This document shows, one piece after another, positions 1 to 6,273 of a stretch of DNA of 9,989 nt. The translations under genes were made by a program, and so were the position numbers. Source of the stretch: Chloroflexota bacterium (GTDB taxonomy: Bacteria; Chloroflexota; Anaerolineae; UBA1429); NCBI GenBank assembly GCA_012513595.1, contig JAAZBY010000365.1, positions 1-9,989 of the forward strand. The letters are read 5' to 3'. Position 1 is the stretch's first letter. Each line of letters starts with the position of its first letter. The notes under the pieces are model-generated. The model saw only the letters and a program-made list of their open reading frames with translations, was not told the DNA's origin and made no database searches.

Positions 1-705
1 GGCTACACGAACGCCGGCAAGAGCACCCTCCTCAACCGCATCTCCGGGTCGGCGGTGCTGGTGCAGGATCAGCTCTTCGCCACGCTAGACCCCACCACCC
101 GCCGCGTGGTGCTCCCCAGTGGCAAGGAAGCCCTCTTTACCGACACGGTCGGGTTCATCCAGAAGCTACCCACCCAGCTGGTAGCCGCCTTCCGCGCCAC
201 CCTCGAGGAGGTCCGCGACGCGGATATCCTCATGCACGTGGTCGACGTCAGCGACGCCCACATGCTCAGCAAGGTGGACGCCGTCCGGCACGTGCTCGCG
301 GAGATCGAGGCAGGGGACAAGCCGGCCCTGGTGGCCCTCAACAAGGTCGACCTGGTCGACCCCGAGACGGAACTCGAACCCGGCGGTGGCGGGCGCTTTG
401 CCATGCGCGAAAGCCGCCTGCAAGCGCTGCGCCACGAGTTTGGCCGGGTGGTGCCGGTTTCGGCGCAGCAGGGGGTCGGCATCGCCGAGCTGCTGAGCGC
501 CGTGGAGGATTCCCTGGCCGAGCAGATGGCTGAGGCCGACCTCCTGCTGCCTTACGATTCCGGCGAGGCGCTCAACCTCTGGCACAAACAGGGGATCATC
601 GAGGATATCTCTTACGGGGAGGAGGGCATCCACGTGCGCGGCCGCCTGCCCAAGTGGCTGCTGGGCTCTCTCACGGAGCCGCACGAGGCGCCGAGCGAGG
701 AATGA
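1..705 (+). CDS. hflX: GTPase HflX, C-terminal part (5' end outside window)
   Basis: The reading frame is open from base 1 and encodes 234 residues, beginning in the G1 loop (GYTNAGKST). Next come G2 (FATLDPTTR), G3 (DTVGF), G4 (NKVDL) and a G5-like SA in VPVSAQQ. FATLDPTTR before DTVGF is the hallmark of HflX within the Obg-HflX GTPases. After the G domain comes the short C-terminal domain (LPYDSGEALNLW... IHVRGRLP). HflX is a ribosome-associated GTPase that splits or rescues stalled 70S ribosomes, notably during heat stress. The N-terminal HflX domain and linker helices lie before the window. The gene ends in TGA at 703-705 and converges on the minus-strand regulator gene that ends at 777. 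Identification is firm from the motifs; the true start cannot be seen. Confidence 0.95.
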   Translation, partial: GYTNAGKSTLLNRISGSAVLVQDQLFATLDPTTRRVVLPSGKEALFTDTVGFIQKLPTQLVAAFRATLEEVRDADILMHVVDVSDAHMLSKVDAVRHVLAEIEAGDKPALVALNKVDLVDPETELEPGGGGRFAMRESRLQALRHEFGRVVPVSAQQGVGIAELLSAVEDSLAEQMAEADLLLPYDSGEALNLWHKQGIIEDISYGEEGIHVRGRLPKWLLGSLTEPHEAPSEE

Positions 706-708
706 GCC

Positions 709-768
709 GGGGATAACCCAAGCGCGGACTTGGGATACTTGGGATACAGTTTGGGATAACTTGGGGAT
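709..768. repeat. Short tandem repeats of CTTGGGATA between convergent genes
   Basis: The 71-bp gap between hflX and the convergent regulator gene holds copies of CTTGGGATA at 729-737 and 738-746 (exact, head to tail), then TTTGGGATAA at 750-759 and CTTGGGGAT at 760-768. A related GGGGATAA lies at 709-716. The AT-richer unit stands out from its GC-rich surroundings. The role is unknown: it could be a slippage-born microsatellite or part of a bidirectional terminator region. Confidence 0.7.
717..734. terminator. Candidate bidirectional hairpin between hflX and the convergent gene
   Basis: CCCAAG (717-722) and CTTGGG (729-734) form a perfect 6-bp inverted repeat around a 6-nt loop, 12 bp after the hflX stop. 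No U-tract follows on either strand, so it is not a canonical intrinsic terminator. Its right arm is also the start of the first CTTGGGATA repeat. Confidence 0.3.
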
Positions 769-776
769 TCCCTGGC

Positions 777-2153
777 TCATTTGCGCACATAGAACGTGCC
801 GCGCTTGTCGCCGATCTTGAGAAGGAATCCCTTTTCCACCATATCGCGCAGGTCGAGGCGTAGCGTCTCGCTGGAGACGTCGGTGCAGAGCGCCTGGTAG
901 GTGCGGTTGGTGATCCGCTCGTGCTCACCGAGGTAGCGCAGCGCCAGGATCTGCCGCTCGTTCAGCACGCCCTCGTACTCTGCCTCCAGATCATCGACGG
1001 CGTTGTACAGCGTCACAGTAAAAACGCGCCCCGTATCGCGGAACTCGGGGGCGGGGTGGTGGTCGCGCCGCATCGCCTCGTAGATGATGTCCACGCCCTG
1101 GCCCAGTTCCTCGATATACCCCCAGTAGAACAGGCCGCGCACCAGCCGCGGGTTGCGGGAATAGTGCTCGTCGAGGATGTTGTCCAGGGTGATGTGCCCC
1201 GGCAGGCCCCCGGGAGACATGATCTCCAGGCGGTCGTCAAAGAGGCGCAGCTCGATCCGTTGCCCCCGAATGCCATAGTCCCGGTGGCAGACGGCATTCA
1301 CGACCGCCTCGCGCACCGCCTCCAGGGGGTAGGCGTGCCGCTCGCGCCGCTCGAGGCCCAGAACGACCGGCTGCTGGTCAATCTCCTCGAGGAGAGCGGC
1401 CCAGGTGCGCTCCACCACCCTGGCCGCCGGCCCTACGATCTCCACCCGGCGGGCGTAGCGCTCACCCCCCACGGCAGCATCGCGCAGGCTGGTACCGCGA
1501 AAGCGCACCAGGATCACGCCCATCTGGGGGAAAAACCGTCCGGGGTGACGGCCAAACAGGAGCACGCCGGCTGCGGTGGGCCGCCCGTCAGCATCGACGG
1601 CGCCCGCGTCGCGCAGCAGGTCCAGGCGGGTGAAGGCATCGGCACGCGCGCCGCGCCTGGCGCGGTTGCGCTCGTACTCCTCGATGACGGCCTCGTCCAG
1701 GTCGTCGAGGGTGGCGTCCGGCATCGTCTGCCCCTCAAAGTCAGGCGCCGGCGGCTTCTCGCCGGCCGGCCGGGCCTGCTCTGGGCTGAGCCGTACGTTC
1801 AGCGCGCCCGAGCGCACGTAGGCGACCCCGCGGGCGGTGCGCAGCGTGCTCGGCACGGGGCGGACGGTGACCGTCACCACCTGGCCACCGGAGGTGTCTT
1901 GCACCGACCATTCGGGCAGCTCGAGCGGGCGGAAGGCGGGCGCGCAGAGGCCCAGGGCGCGCACAAAGATCGGCTCGAGGTCGTCGGCGGCGTCGCCGGT
2001 GGCGTGGCCCTCAGCGTCCACCCCCAGGACGATGGTGCCCCCCATGCCGTTGGAAAAGGCCACGATCTGCTCGGCCAGGGCCTCAGGAGTCGGGTGGGGC
2101 AGGAACTCGAGCATCGCCCCGCGGCCACGTATCAGGAACGATCCGATGGTCAC
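777..2153 (-). CDS. AlbA_2 (Schlafen-type) / HATPase_c_4 domain ATP-binding protein with C-terminal winged helix
   Basis: This 458-aa protein has the three-part layout of a broad bacterial family often annotated as putative transcriptional regulator or RecG-like helicase. Residues about 17-127 form an AlbA_2 domain (AFSNGMGGTIVLGVD, then AYVRSGALNVRLS). Residues about 275-385 form a GHKL-type ATP-binding domain with the N-box EAVREAVVNAVCHRDYG, the G-box SPGGLPG and the family motif ELGQGVD. Residues about 394-458 look like a winged helix (NERQILALRYL ... LRDMVEKGFLLKIG). The GTG start at 2153 is preferred because AGGAGG (minus strand, 2163-2158) sits 4 nt before it. The internal ATG at 2114 has no good Shine-Dalgarno site. 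The typical EFK tripeptide of AlbA_2 domains is reduced to EFL. The role is probably nucleic-acid binding or regulation; the target is unknown. It is the last gene of a likely three-gene minus-strand cluster. Confidence 0.88.
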   Translation of the reverse strand: MTIGSFLIRGRGAMLEFLPHPTPEALAEQIVAFSNGMGGTIVLGVDAEGHATGDAADDLEPIFVRALGLCAPAFRPLELPEWSVQDTSGGQVVTVTVRPVPSTLRTARGVAYVRSGALNVRLSPEQARPAGEKPPAPDFEGQTMPDATLDDLDEAVIEEYERNRARRGARADAFTRLDLLRDAGAVDADGRPTAAGVLLFGRHPGRFFPQMGVILVRFRGTSLRDAAVGGERYARRVEIVGPAARVVERTWAALLEEIDQQPVVLGLERRERHAYPLEAVREAVVNAVCHRDYGIRGQRIELRLFDDRLEIMSPGGLPGHITLDNILDEHYSRNPRLVRGLFYWGYIEELGQGVDIIYEAMRRDHHPAPEFRDTGRVFTVTLYNAVDDLEAEYEGVLNERQILALRYLGEHERITNRTYQALCTDVSSETLRLDLRDMVEKGFLLKIGDKRGTFYVRK

Positions 2154-2253
2154 TGCGCCTCCTGTCCCCTCCTACCCGCGCTGCGGCGCCCGACGGGGCC
2201 CCGGGGCCTGCTCCCAGCAACAGCAGCCGGCCTCGCCCCCTGGCTGGCCCCCT

Positions 2254-2718
2254 CTACAGGACGATGGCGAACGGATAGGTCACCAGCCATTCGCCGCCCT
2301 GCCGACTGACCTCCAGGAACAACCGGCTGCCGCCCTGCGTTCCCCCGACGTCGGCCCCCAGGGTCACCACAAAGTACTGCGTGTCGCGCTGCTCGGCGAG
2401 CTTGGTCAACTTGACCACGCGCAGGGGCAGGGTGCTCCCGCCGGTGATGGCGCCCAGCTGCTTGAGGAACTCCCCCTCGGTGATCCGTCGACCGTAGATA
2501 TCGGTCAGGCGGTCCTTGGCCGTAAGGCGGTAGACCTCGGCCCGATTCCCCGCTGAGAGGGCCGCGACGTAGGCGTAGACGGCCTTCTCGGCGGTGGCGC
2601 CGACCCTGTCCCGGTAAAAGCTCCTAAGCTGCAGAACCCCCATGGCGATGACGACGACCAGAATGGCCGCCGCGCCGATCCGGACCCACAGGTTGATGCG
2701 ATTCAGAACGTTGGCCAT
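2254..2718 (-). CDS. Small membrane-anchored protein of unknown function
   Basis: I do not recognise a named family. The 154-aa product starts with a short basic N-terminus, has one strong membrane segment at about residues 12-31 (rich in A, I, V and L) and then a soluble domain of about 120 residues. The soluble part (YAYVAALSAGNRAEVYRL ... GGEWLVTYPFAIVL) resembles secreted NTF2-like or DUF4878-like folds, where a helix counting 'sampling' residues is followed by a curved sheet; this is only a resemblance. An ATG at 2766 would add 16 residues, but the ATG at 2718 is preferred because GAGGA (minus strand, 2733-2729) lies 10 nt before it and the upstream ATG has no Shine-Dalgarno site. The domain after the anchor is probably outside the membrane. 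It lies 75 bp after the eIF-2B-like gene and 100 bp before the AlbA_2 regulator, all in the same direction, suggesting co-transcription. Confidence 0.75.
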   Translation of the reverse strand: MANVLNRINLWVRIGAAAILVVVIAMGVLQLRSFYRDRVGATAEKAVYAYVAALSAGNRAEVYRLTAKDRLTDIYGRRITEGEFLKQLGAITGGSTLPLRVVKLTKLAEQRDTQYFVVTLGADVGGTQGGSRLFLEVSRQGGEWLVTYPFAIVL

Positions 2719-2793
2719 GTAGGCGTCATCCTCGTGTGTGCTTGCGCGGCTATGCGGAAACGCCATCGAGCGGGCAGGCCGCCGGCGGCCGGT

Positions 2794-3720
2794 TCAACGG
2801 CCCGGCACACCTACCAGCCCCGGGAATACCTGTAGAGCGGCCAATGCGTCGCGCACGGCGGGCAGGTCCATGCGGCCCCCCTCCGTGAGCAGGAAAGAGA
2901 CCAGCTCGAGCGGAGCCGCTTCCAGCGTCTGGTTGCGGACGGCGACGTTCTTGGTGGGCGGCATGATCTCGTCCGGGTCCGCGGCCGGTTGCTCTGGCGT
3001 CGAGACATACTCGGCCGGCAGGAAATCGATCGTGGTCGCCAGGGCGATGCGCGGGATGCCGCGATTAGCGGCCGCTTCCAACATGGCCCGCGCGCCCACC
3101 TTGACGGCCAAGCCCAGCGCTGAGACGCCTTCGCTCCACACGATCAGCGCCGCCACCGTAGGCAGCCAGCCAAAGAGGGCCATGTCAATGCCCAGCGTCA
3201 CCGGGACGCCAGCGCTGCCCAGCTCCTGAGCAAGGAGCTGCCCCTCGAGCCCGGGGCGAGACTCCCCGCAGACCACGGCCAGATCCTTGCGCCGCGCCTG
3301 GGCCCCCAGCAGAGCCGCGACGAGCGCCTCACTGCGCGAGTAGGCCATCACCGCCGGGTAGCGCGCCAGCCAGGCCCCCGCCTGGTCGGCCAAGGCCTGC
3401 TGGGCAGCGCGGCCGGCCTCGTAGCGCTCGGCCAGGCTGGCCAGCGCCCGCGTGCGCATGGCGTCGGCATCGGTGCCCTGGGAGGCGGCCCACAGCATGT
3501 CGTTCACCAGCCGAAAGACAGCCGCGGACGCCGGCTGCGCTGCGATCACGCGCCGGCCGGCGGCCATGATCTGCCGCAGGCAATCCTCGGCGTTGGCCGG
3601 CGCCAGGTCGGCCAGGGCACCCTGGAGGATGGCGGCGGCGCGAAGCTCCCTGTCACGGCCCGAGGCGTGCGCCTCGCTGCGCAGGGCTTTCAGTTCGGCC
3701 TCCCAGCCTCGGTGCGCCAC
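2794..3720 (-). CDS. eIF-2B alpha/beta/delta-like (MtnA-type fold) family protein
   Basis: The 308-aa product has the layout of the bacterial and archaeal IF-2B family, which includes methylthioribose-1-phosphate isomerase and ribose-1,5-bisphosphate isomerase. An N-terminal helical half (residues 1-115) is followed by a Rossmann-like half with CGESRPGLEGQLLAQEL at 151-167, a VWSEGVSALGLAVKVGA segment at about 194-210 where the family usually has GADxI...G...NKxGT, and a C-terminal VRNQTLEAAPLELVSFLLTEGG typical of the family. The usual GAD acid is replaced (SEG) and the NK pair reads VK, so isomerase activity is doubtful. A longer frame reaches 3984 but would overlap the divergent zinc-ribbon gene. 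The GTG at 3720 is chosen because GGAGGG (minus strand, 3730-3725) lies 4 nt before it and a TATAAT box is 55-60 bp upstream. It is the first gene of the minus-strand cluster. Confidence 0.85.
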   Translation of the reverse strand: MAHRGWEAELKALRSEAHASGRDRELRAAAILQGALADLAPANAEDCLRQIMAAGRRVIAAQPASAAVFRLVNDMLWAASQGTDADAMRTRALASLAERYEAGRAAQQALADQAGAWLARYPAVMAYSRSEALVAALLGAQARRKDLAVVCGESRPGLEGQLLAQELGSAGVPVTLGIDMALFGWLPTVAALIVWSEGVSALGLAVKVGARAMLEAAANRGIPRIALATTIDFLPAEYVSTPEQPAADPDEIMPPTKNVAVRNQTLEAAPLELVSFLLTEGGRMDLPAVRDALAALQVFPGLVGVPGR

Positions 3721-3774
3721 AGAACCCTCCCGACTCCACGAACATGGGGCTGCCGGCCCGGCCAGCCCGAGGCC

Positions 3775-3802
3775 ATTATAGCATGGCAGCCCACCCCGGC
3801 AA
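3775..3802 (-). promoter_or_regulatory. Sigma70-type promoter for the eIF-2B-like cluster
   Basis: On the minus strand TTGCCG (3802-3797), a 16-bp spacer and a perfect TATAAT (3780-3775) can be read. A TGC just before the -10 makes it an extended -10 box. The predicted transcript begins near 3768 and gives a leader of about 50 nt to the GTG at 3720. It is one of the few AT-rich spots in the 178-bp divergent spacer. Confidence 0.62.
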
Positions 3803-3846
3803 CCGCCCCCCTTTTCGCGCATCGCGCCCGCCCAAGCCGCGCGACC

Positions 3847-3875
3847 TTGCGCCCGCCCGTGCGTAATGAGATAGT
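3847..3875 (+). promoter_or_regulatory. Weak candidate promoter for the zinc-ribbon gene
   Basis: TTGCGC (3847-3852), 17 bp and GATAGT (3870-3875) match consensus at about four of six positions each. It lies about 24 bp before the start codon in the divergent spacer. The match is modest and a different start of transcription is possible. Confidence 0.3.
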
Positions 3876-3898
3876 AGGCCCCACGTAAGGAGGATCCC

Positions 3899-4429
3899 AT
3901 GGACGACCTGTTCGGCGCCGTCAAATCACGCGCAGAGTCCCTCTTGCAGGACCTGAACCGCCCCGGGGGCTTGCGCAGCACCATTCAGGGGATCCGCCAA
4001 AAGATGGCGGAGGCCGACCAGCGGCGGGCCATCAACCGCGCCCGCGGCGAGCTCGCGCGGCTGGACGGCCAGCTCACCGAGACGATCACGGCCGTGGGGG
4101 TGCAGGCCGTCGCCCTACACTCGGCCGGGCGTCTCGCTTCTCCGGAGCTGGCCCCGCTCTGCCAGCACGTGGTCGACATCCGCACCGCCCTGGCTGAACA
4201 GAAGGACGAGCTGGCCAAGCTCGAGGCGCTGCTGGCCGCACGCCGCGAGTCTCAGGCGCAGGCCTGCGCCGCCTGCGGCCGGCCACTGCCCGCCGAAGGG
4301 ACCTTTTGCCCACACTGTGGCGCCGTGCTCCCCGAGCGGAGTGAGGCCTTGCATTGCGCGCACTGCGGCAGCGTGCTTCGGCCGGGGTCGCGCTTTTGCC
4401 CCAAGTGCGGCCAAGCCGTGCCGGCCTGA
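3899..4429 (+). CDS. Coiled-coil protein with two C-terminal zinc ribbons
   Basis: The 176-aa product has a charged, helix-forming N-terminal region (residues about 1-120) with heptad-like stretches such as RGELARLDGQL and EQKDELAKLEALLAA. Two zinc ribbons follow. Ribbon 1 uses Cys123, 126, 137 and 140; ribbon 2 uses Cys153, 156, 167 and 170. Both have the spacing CX2C-X10-CX2C and resemble each other (CGRPLPAEGTFCPHCG and CGSVLRPGSRFCPKCG), as in the double zinc ribbon (DZR/zinc_ribbon_2) families. No membrane segment is visible, so it is probably cytoplasmic. AAGGAGG at 3887-3893 lies 5 nt before the ATG and fixes the start. Its exact job is unknown: proteins of this layout are usually scaffolds or nucleic-acid/protein adaptors. 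It diverges from the eIF-2B-like gene and may share regulation with it through the common spacer. Confidence 0.88.
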   Translation: MDDLFGAVKSRAESLLQDLNRPGGLRSTIQGIRQKMAEADQRRAINRARGELARLDGQLTETITAVGVQAVALHSAGRLASPELAPLCQHVVDIRTALAEQKDELAKLEALLAARRESQAQACAACGRPLPAEGTFCPHCGAVLPERSEALHCAHCGSVLRPGSRFCPKCGQAVPA

Positions 4430-4506
4430 GGTCCCGGTCTGCGCCTGTCCAGGAACCTGCCGCCTGGGCTGGCCTGGCCCCCTGCCGCCTGTTCCCACAG
4501 ACTCCG

Positions 4507-4535
4507 TTGACGCGTTACACCCGCAGGGCTACAAT
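4507..4535 (+). promoter_or_regulatory. Sigma70-type promoter for the twin kinase operon
   Basis: TTGACG (4507-4512), exactly 17 bp and TACAAT (4530-4535) form a near-consensus promoter. Transcription should start near 4542, leaving a leader of about 84 nt before the ATG at 4626. The same two hexamers with the same spacing recur at 6151-6179, which supports both. The rest of the 196-bp gap after the zinc-ribbon gene shows no clear terminator; GCTGCAGC (4554-4561) is an 8-bp palindrome inside the predicted leader. Confidence 0.72.
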
Positions 4536-4625
4536 CGCCTCAGGTTCGTATAGGCTGCAGCATCCGCCGGGTGCCCGCGCCCACCTGCGCAGCGCGTTGG
4601 CGCCCACAGATGAGGGAGGGCTCTG

Positions 4626-5384
4626 ATGGCCTGGCTTCCGGATGGGACGCCCCTTCCCGGCAAACTGTTCGTCGTCGAGGGGATTGACGGCTCAGGCAAG
4701 AGCACCCAGCTCAACCTCTTGCACAAGTGGCTGATCGCCTCGGACTACCTGGTCGCCTTTAGCGAGTGGAACTCATCCCCCCTGGTCAAGAGGACGACCA
4801 AGCGCGCCAAGAAGAAGCGGCTCCTGACGCCGACGACGTTCTGCCTCGTCCACGCGGTCGATTTCGCCCACCGCTTCCAACAGCAAATCCTGCCCGCCCT
4901 CAAGGCCGGCGCCATTGTCCTGGCCGACCGCTACATCTACACCGCCTTTGCCAGGGACGGCGCCCGCGGCGTCGACCGCCAGTGGGTGCGCGACATCTAC
5001 TCCTTCGCCGTGCGCCCCACGGTGGCCTTTTACTTTCGCGTGCCCCTTGAGGAGTCGCTGCGCAGGATCATCGGCGGCCGGCCGGAGCTCAAGTACTATG
5101 AGGCCGGGCTGGACCTGGGCCTTTCGGACGACCCCTACGAGTGCTACCGCATCTTCCAGGGGCGCATCCTGCGTGAGTATGAGACCCTCGTGAACGAGTA
5201 CGCACTCCACGTGGTGGACGCCACGCAGACCATCGTGCACCAGCAGGAACTGGTCCGCTCCGTGGTGCAGCCCTACCTCGACGGAGCCCTGCGCGCCGAG
5301 CAGAATCCCTACAGCCGTGTTCTGTCGGCCGAGCATCTGGCCGGGCGCTACCTCGCCCATCCCCCTCAGGAGGAGCGATCATGA
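4626..5384 (+). CDS. Thymidylate-kinase-like P-loop kinase, first of a pair
   Basis: The 252-aa protein has the nucleoside-monophosphate kinase fold closest to dTMP kinase. Residues 13-28 (KLFVVEGIDGSGKSTQ) form the Walker A loop with intact Lys25. LADRYIYTAFARDGARG at 99-115 matches the DRY..S...YQGAGRG motif, and DFAHRFQQQILPALKAGAIV aligns with the helix that precedes it. The expected TREPGG substrate loop is replaced by SEWNSSPLVKR (46-56), followed by a very basic run (KRAKKKR). The LID region reads KYYEAGLD (156-163) instead of the usual arginine-rich LID. At 252 aa it is longer than typical Tmk (about 205-215), with a C-terminal tail of about 40 residues. GGAGGG lies 5 nt before the ATG. 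Its stop overlaps the next start (ATGA). It is probably an active kinase, but dTMP as substrate is not secure; a divergent paralogue of tmk with another phosphate acceptor is possible. Confidence 0.85.
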   Translation: MAWLPDGTPLPGKLFVVEGIDGSGKSTQLNLLHKWLIASDYLVAFSEWNSSPLVKRTTKRAKKKRLLTPTTFCLVHAVDFAHRFQQQILPALKAGAIVLADRYIYTAFARDGARGVDRQWVRDIYSFAVRPTVAFYFRVPLEESLRRIIGGRPELKYYEAGLDLGLSDDPYECYRIFQGRILREYETLVNEYALHVVDATQTIVHQQELVRSVVQPYLDGALRAEQNPYSRVLSAEHLAGRYLAHPPQEERS

Positions 5385-6112
5385 CGGACGTCACCTTCTA
5401 TGGGCGCGGCCTCCCGGGGTTGGCAGGCACCGACCTGCCGGGCAAGCTGATCGCCGTCGAGGGCCAGGATGGCGTCGGCCGTTCGACCCAGGTGGCCCTG
5501 CTGCGCGAGTGGCTCGAGTCGCAGGGGTACGCCGTCTCCTCCAGCGGGCTGAAGCGCTCGGAGCTGGCCGGCACCGGCATCGCCGAGGCCAAGAGCGGCC
5601 ACACCCTCAGCGAGATCACCATGGCCCTGTTCTACATCGCCGATCTGGCCGACCGCCTGGAGCGGGAGATCATCCCGGCCCTTCGCGCCGGGTTCGTCGT
5701 GCTGACTGACCGTTACGTGTACTCGCTCATCGCCCGCTTTGTGGTGCGGGGAGTGGATGGCCGCTGGATCCGTTCCGTCCTCGGCTTTGCCCTGGTTCCC
5801 GACGCCGTGTTCTACCTCTCCTGCCCGGTGGAGATGTTGATCCCCCGCGCGCTCAAGTCGGGCGGGTTCGACTATTGGGAGTCGGGCATGGATTTTTCCG
5901 GTGATAGTGACTTTTTCCGCAACTACCAGACCTACCAGCGCCGCATGGCCGCCGAATTCAGCAGGCTCGGCCGCGAGTACGGCTTTTACAATGTGGACGC
6001 CACTCAGCCGATCGAGGGTGTTTTTGCCGACCTACGCGACGCCGTCTCGCGCGTGGTCGGCGAGCTCAAGCACTTCCCGGCCCAGCCGGCGGTGCTTGCC
6101 GACCGCCAGTAG
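5381..6112 (+). CDS. Thymidylate-kinase-like protein, second of a pair, with Walker A Lys replaced by Arg
   Basis: This 243-aa protein is a clear paralogue of the preceding gene product. Both share LPGKL..VEG.DG.G.STQ at the N-terminus, a TDRYVYSL..R...RGVDGRWIRS block (109-131), a Y(Y/W)E(A/S)G(L/M)D motif (here 165-171) and NVDATQPI near the end. Its P-loop reads GQDGVGRST (28-36): Arg34, coded by CGT, stands where nearly all P-loop kinases have the phosphate-binding Lys. The TREPG-like loop is also missing (SSGLKRSELAG). The ATG at 5381 overlaps the upstream TGA (ATGA) and has AGGAGG (5368-5373) 7 nt before it, so translation is probably coupled and output stoichiometric. dTMP kinases are dimers, so a heterodimer of an active and a regulatory subunit is an attractive inference. 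Reduced or altered catalysis is likely but not proven. Confidence 0.85.
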   Translation: MTDVTFYGRGLPGLAGTDLPGKLIAVEGQDGVGRSTQVALLREWLESQGYAVSSSGLKRSELAGTGIAEAKSGHTLSEITMALFYIADLADRLEREIIPALRAGFVVLTDRYVYSLIARFVVRGVDGRWIRSVLGFALVPDAVFYLSCPVEMLIPRALKSGGFDYWESGMDFSGDSDFFRNYQTYQRRMAAEFSRLGREYGFYNVDATQPIEGVFADLRDAVSRVVGELKHFPAQPAVLADRQ

Positions 6113-6150
6113 ACGGGTTGCCTCGGCCGGCCGGCGCTGGCCACGGCCCA

Positions 6151-6179
6151 TTGACGCCCCGGTTATGGTCTAGTACAAT
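6151..6179 (+). promoter_or_regulatory. Sigma70-type promoter for the FGGY kinase gene
   Basis: TTGACG (6151-6156), 17 bp and TACAAT (6174-6179) repeat exactly the hexamers and spacing of the promoter at 4507-4535, while the spacer sequences differ. The predicted transcription start near 6186 places the entire 19-bp repeat array inside the leader. The FGGY gene can therefore be expressed independently of the twin kinases. Confidence 0.72.
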
Positions 6180-6197
6180 GGGGCTGCCCACCCCCAC

Positions 6198-6273
6198 CGC
6201 GCCGGAGGATGCCGCACGCGCCGGAGGATGCCGCACGCGCCGGAGGATGCCGCACGCGCCGGAGGATGCCGCA
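6198..6273 (+). repeat. Four exact 19-bp tandem repeats carrying a ribosome-binding site
   Basis: The unit CGCGCCGGAGGATGCCGCA occurs four times without mismatch at 6198-6216, 6217-6235, 6236-6254 and 6255-6273. Each copy contains GGAGG followed at once by ATG. Only the last copy runs into TG and so creates the ATG at 6273-6275, with its GGAGG (6261-6265) 7 nt upstream. The unit is not a multiple of 3, so the ATG codons within the copies (6209, 6228, 6247, 6266) fall in rotating frames; only 6228 is in frame with the kinase. The array starts about 12 bp after the predicted transcription start. Confidence 0.95.

Noticed and set aside
921..2309. 462-codon plus-strand open frame opposite the AlbA_2/HATPase gene
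   Set aside because: It is antisense to a protein with clear family motifs, has low-complexity Ala/Gly/His/Arg-rich translation and no good Shine-Dalgarno site. Long shadow frames are expected at this GC content.
3721..3984. N-terminal extension of the eIF-2B-like frame
   Set aside because: It would run across the promoter and into the divergent zinc-ribbon gene; the translation before the GTG at 3720 is not protein-like, and a Shine-Dalgarno site and TATAAT box support the shorter form.
6124..6133. CGGCCGGCCG palindrome after the second kinase as a terminator
   Set aside because: It is a short loopless palindrome with no U-run, typical of GC-rich intergenic DNA.
6198..6273. CRISPR interpretation of the 19-bp repeats
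   Set aside because: The copies are contiguous with no spacers and sit in a leader with an embedded Shine-Dalgarno site; this is a tandem repeat and not a CRISPR array.
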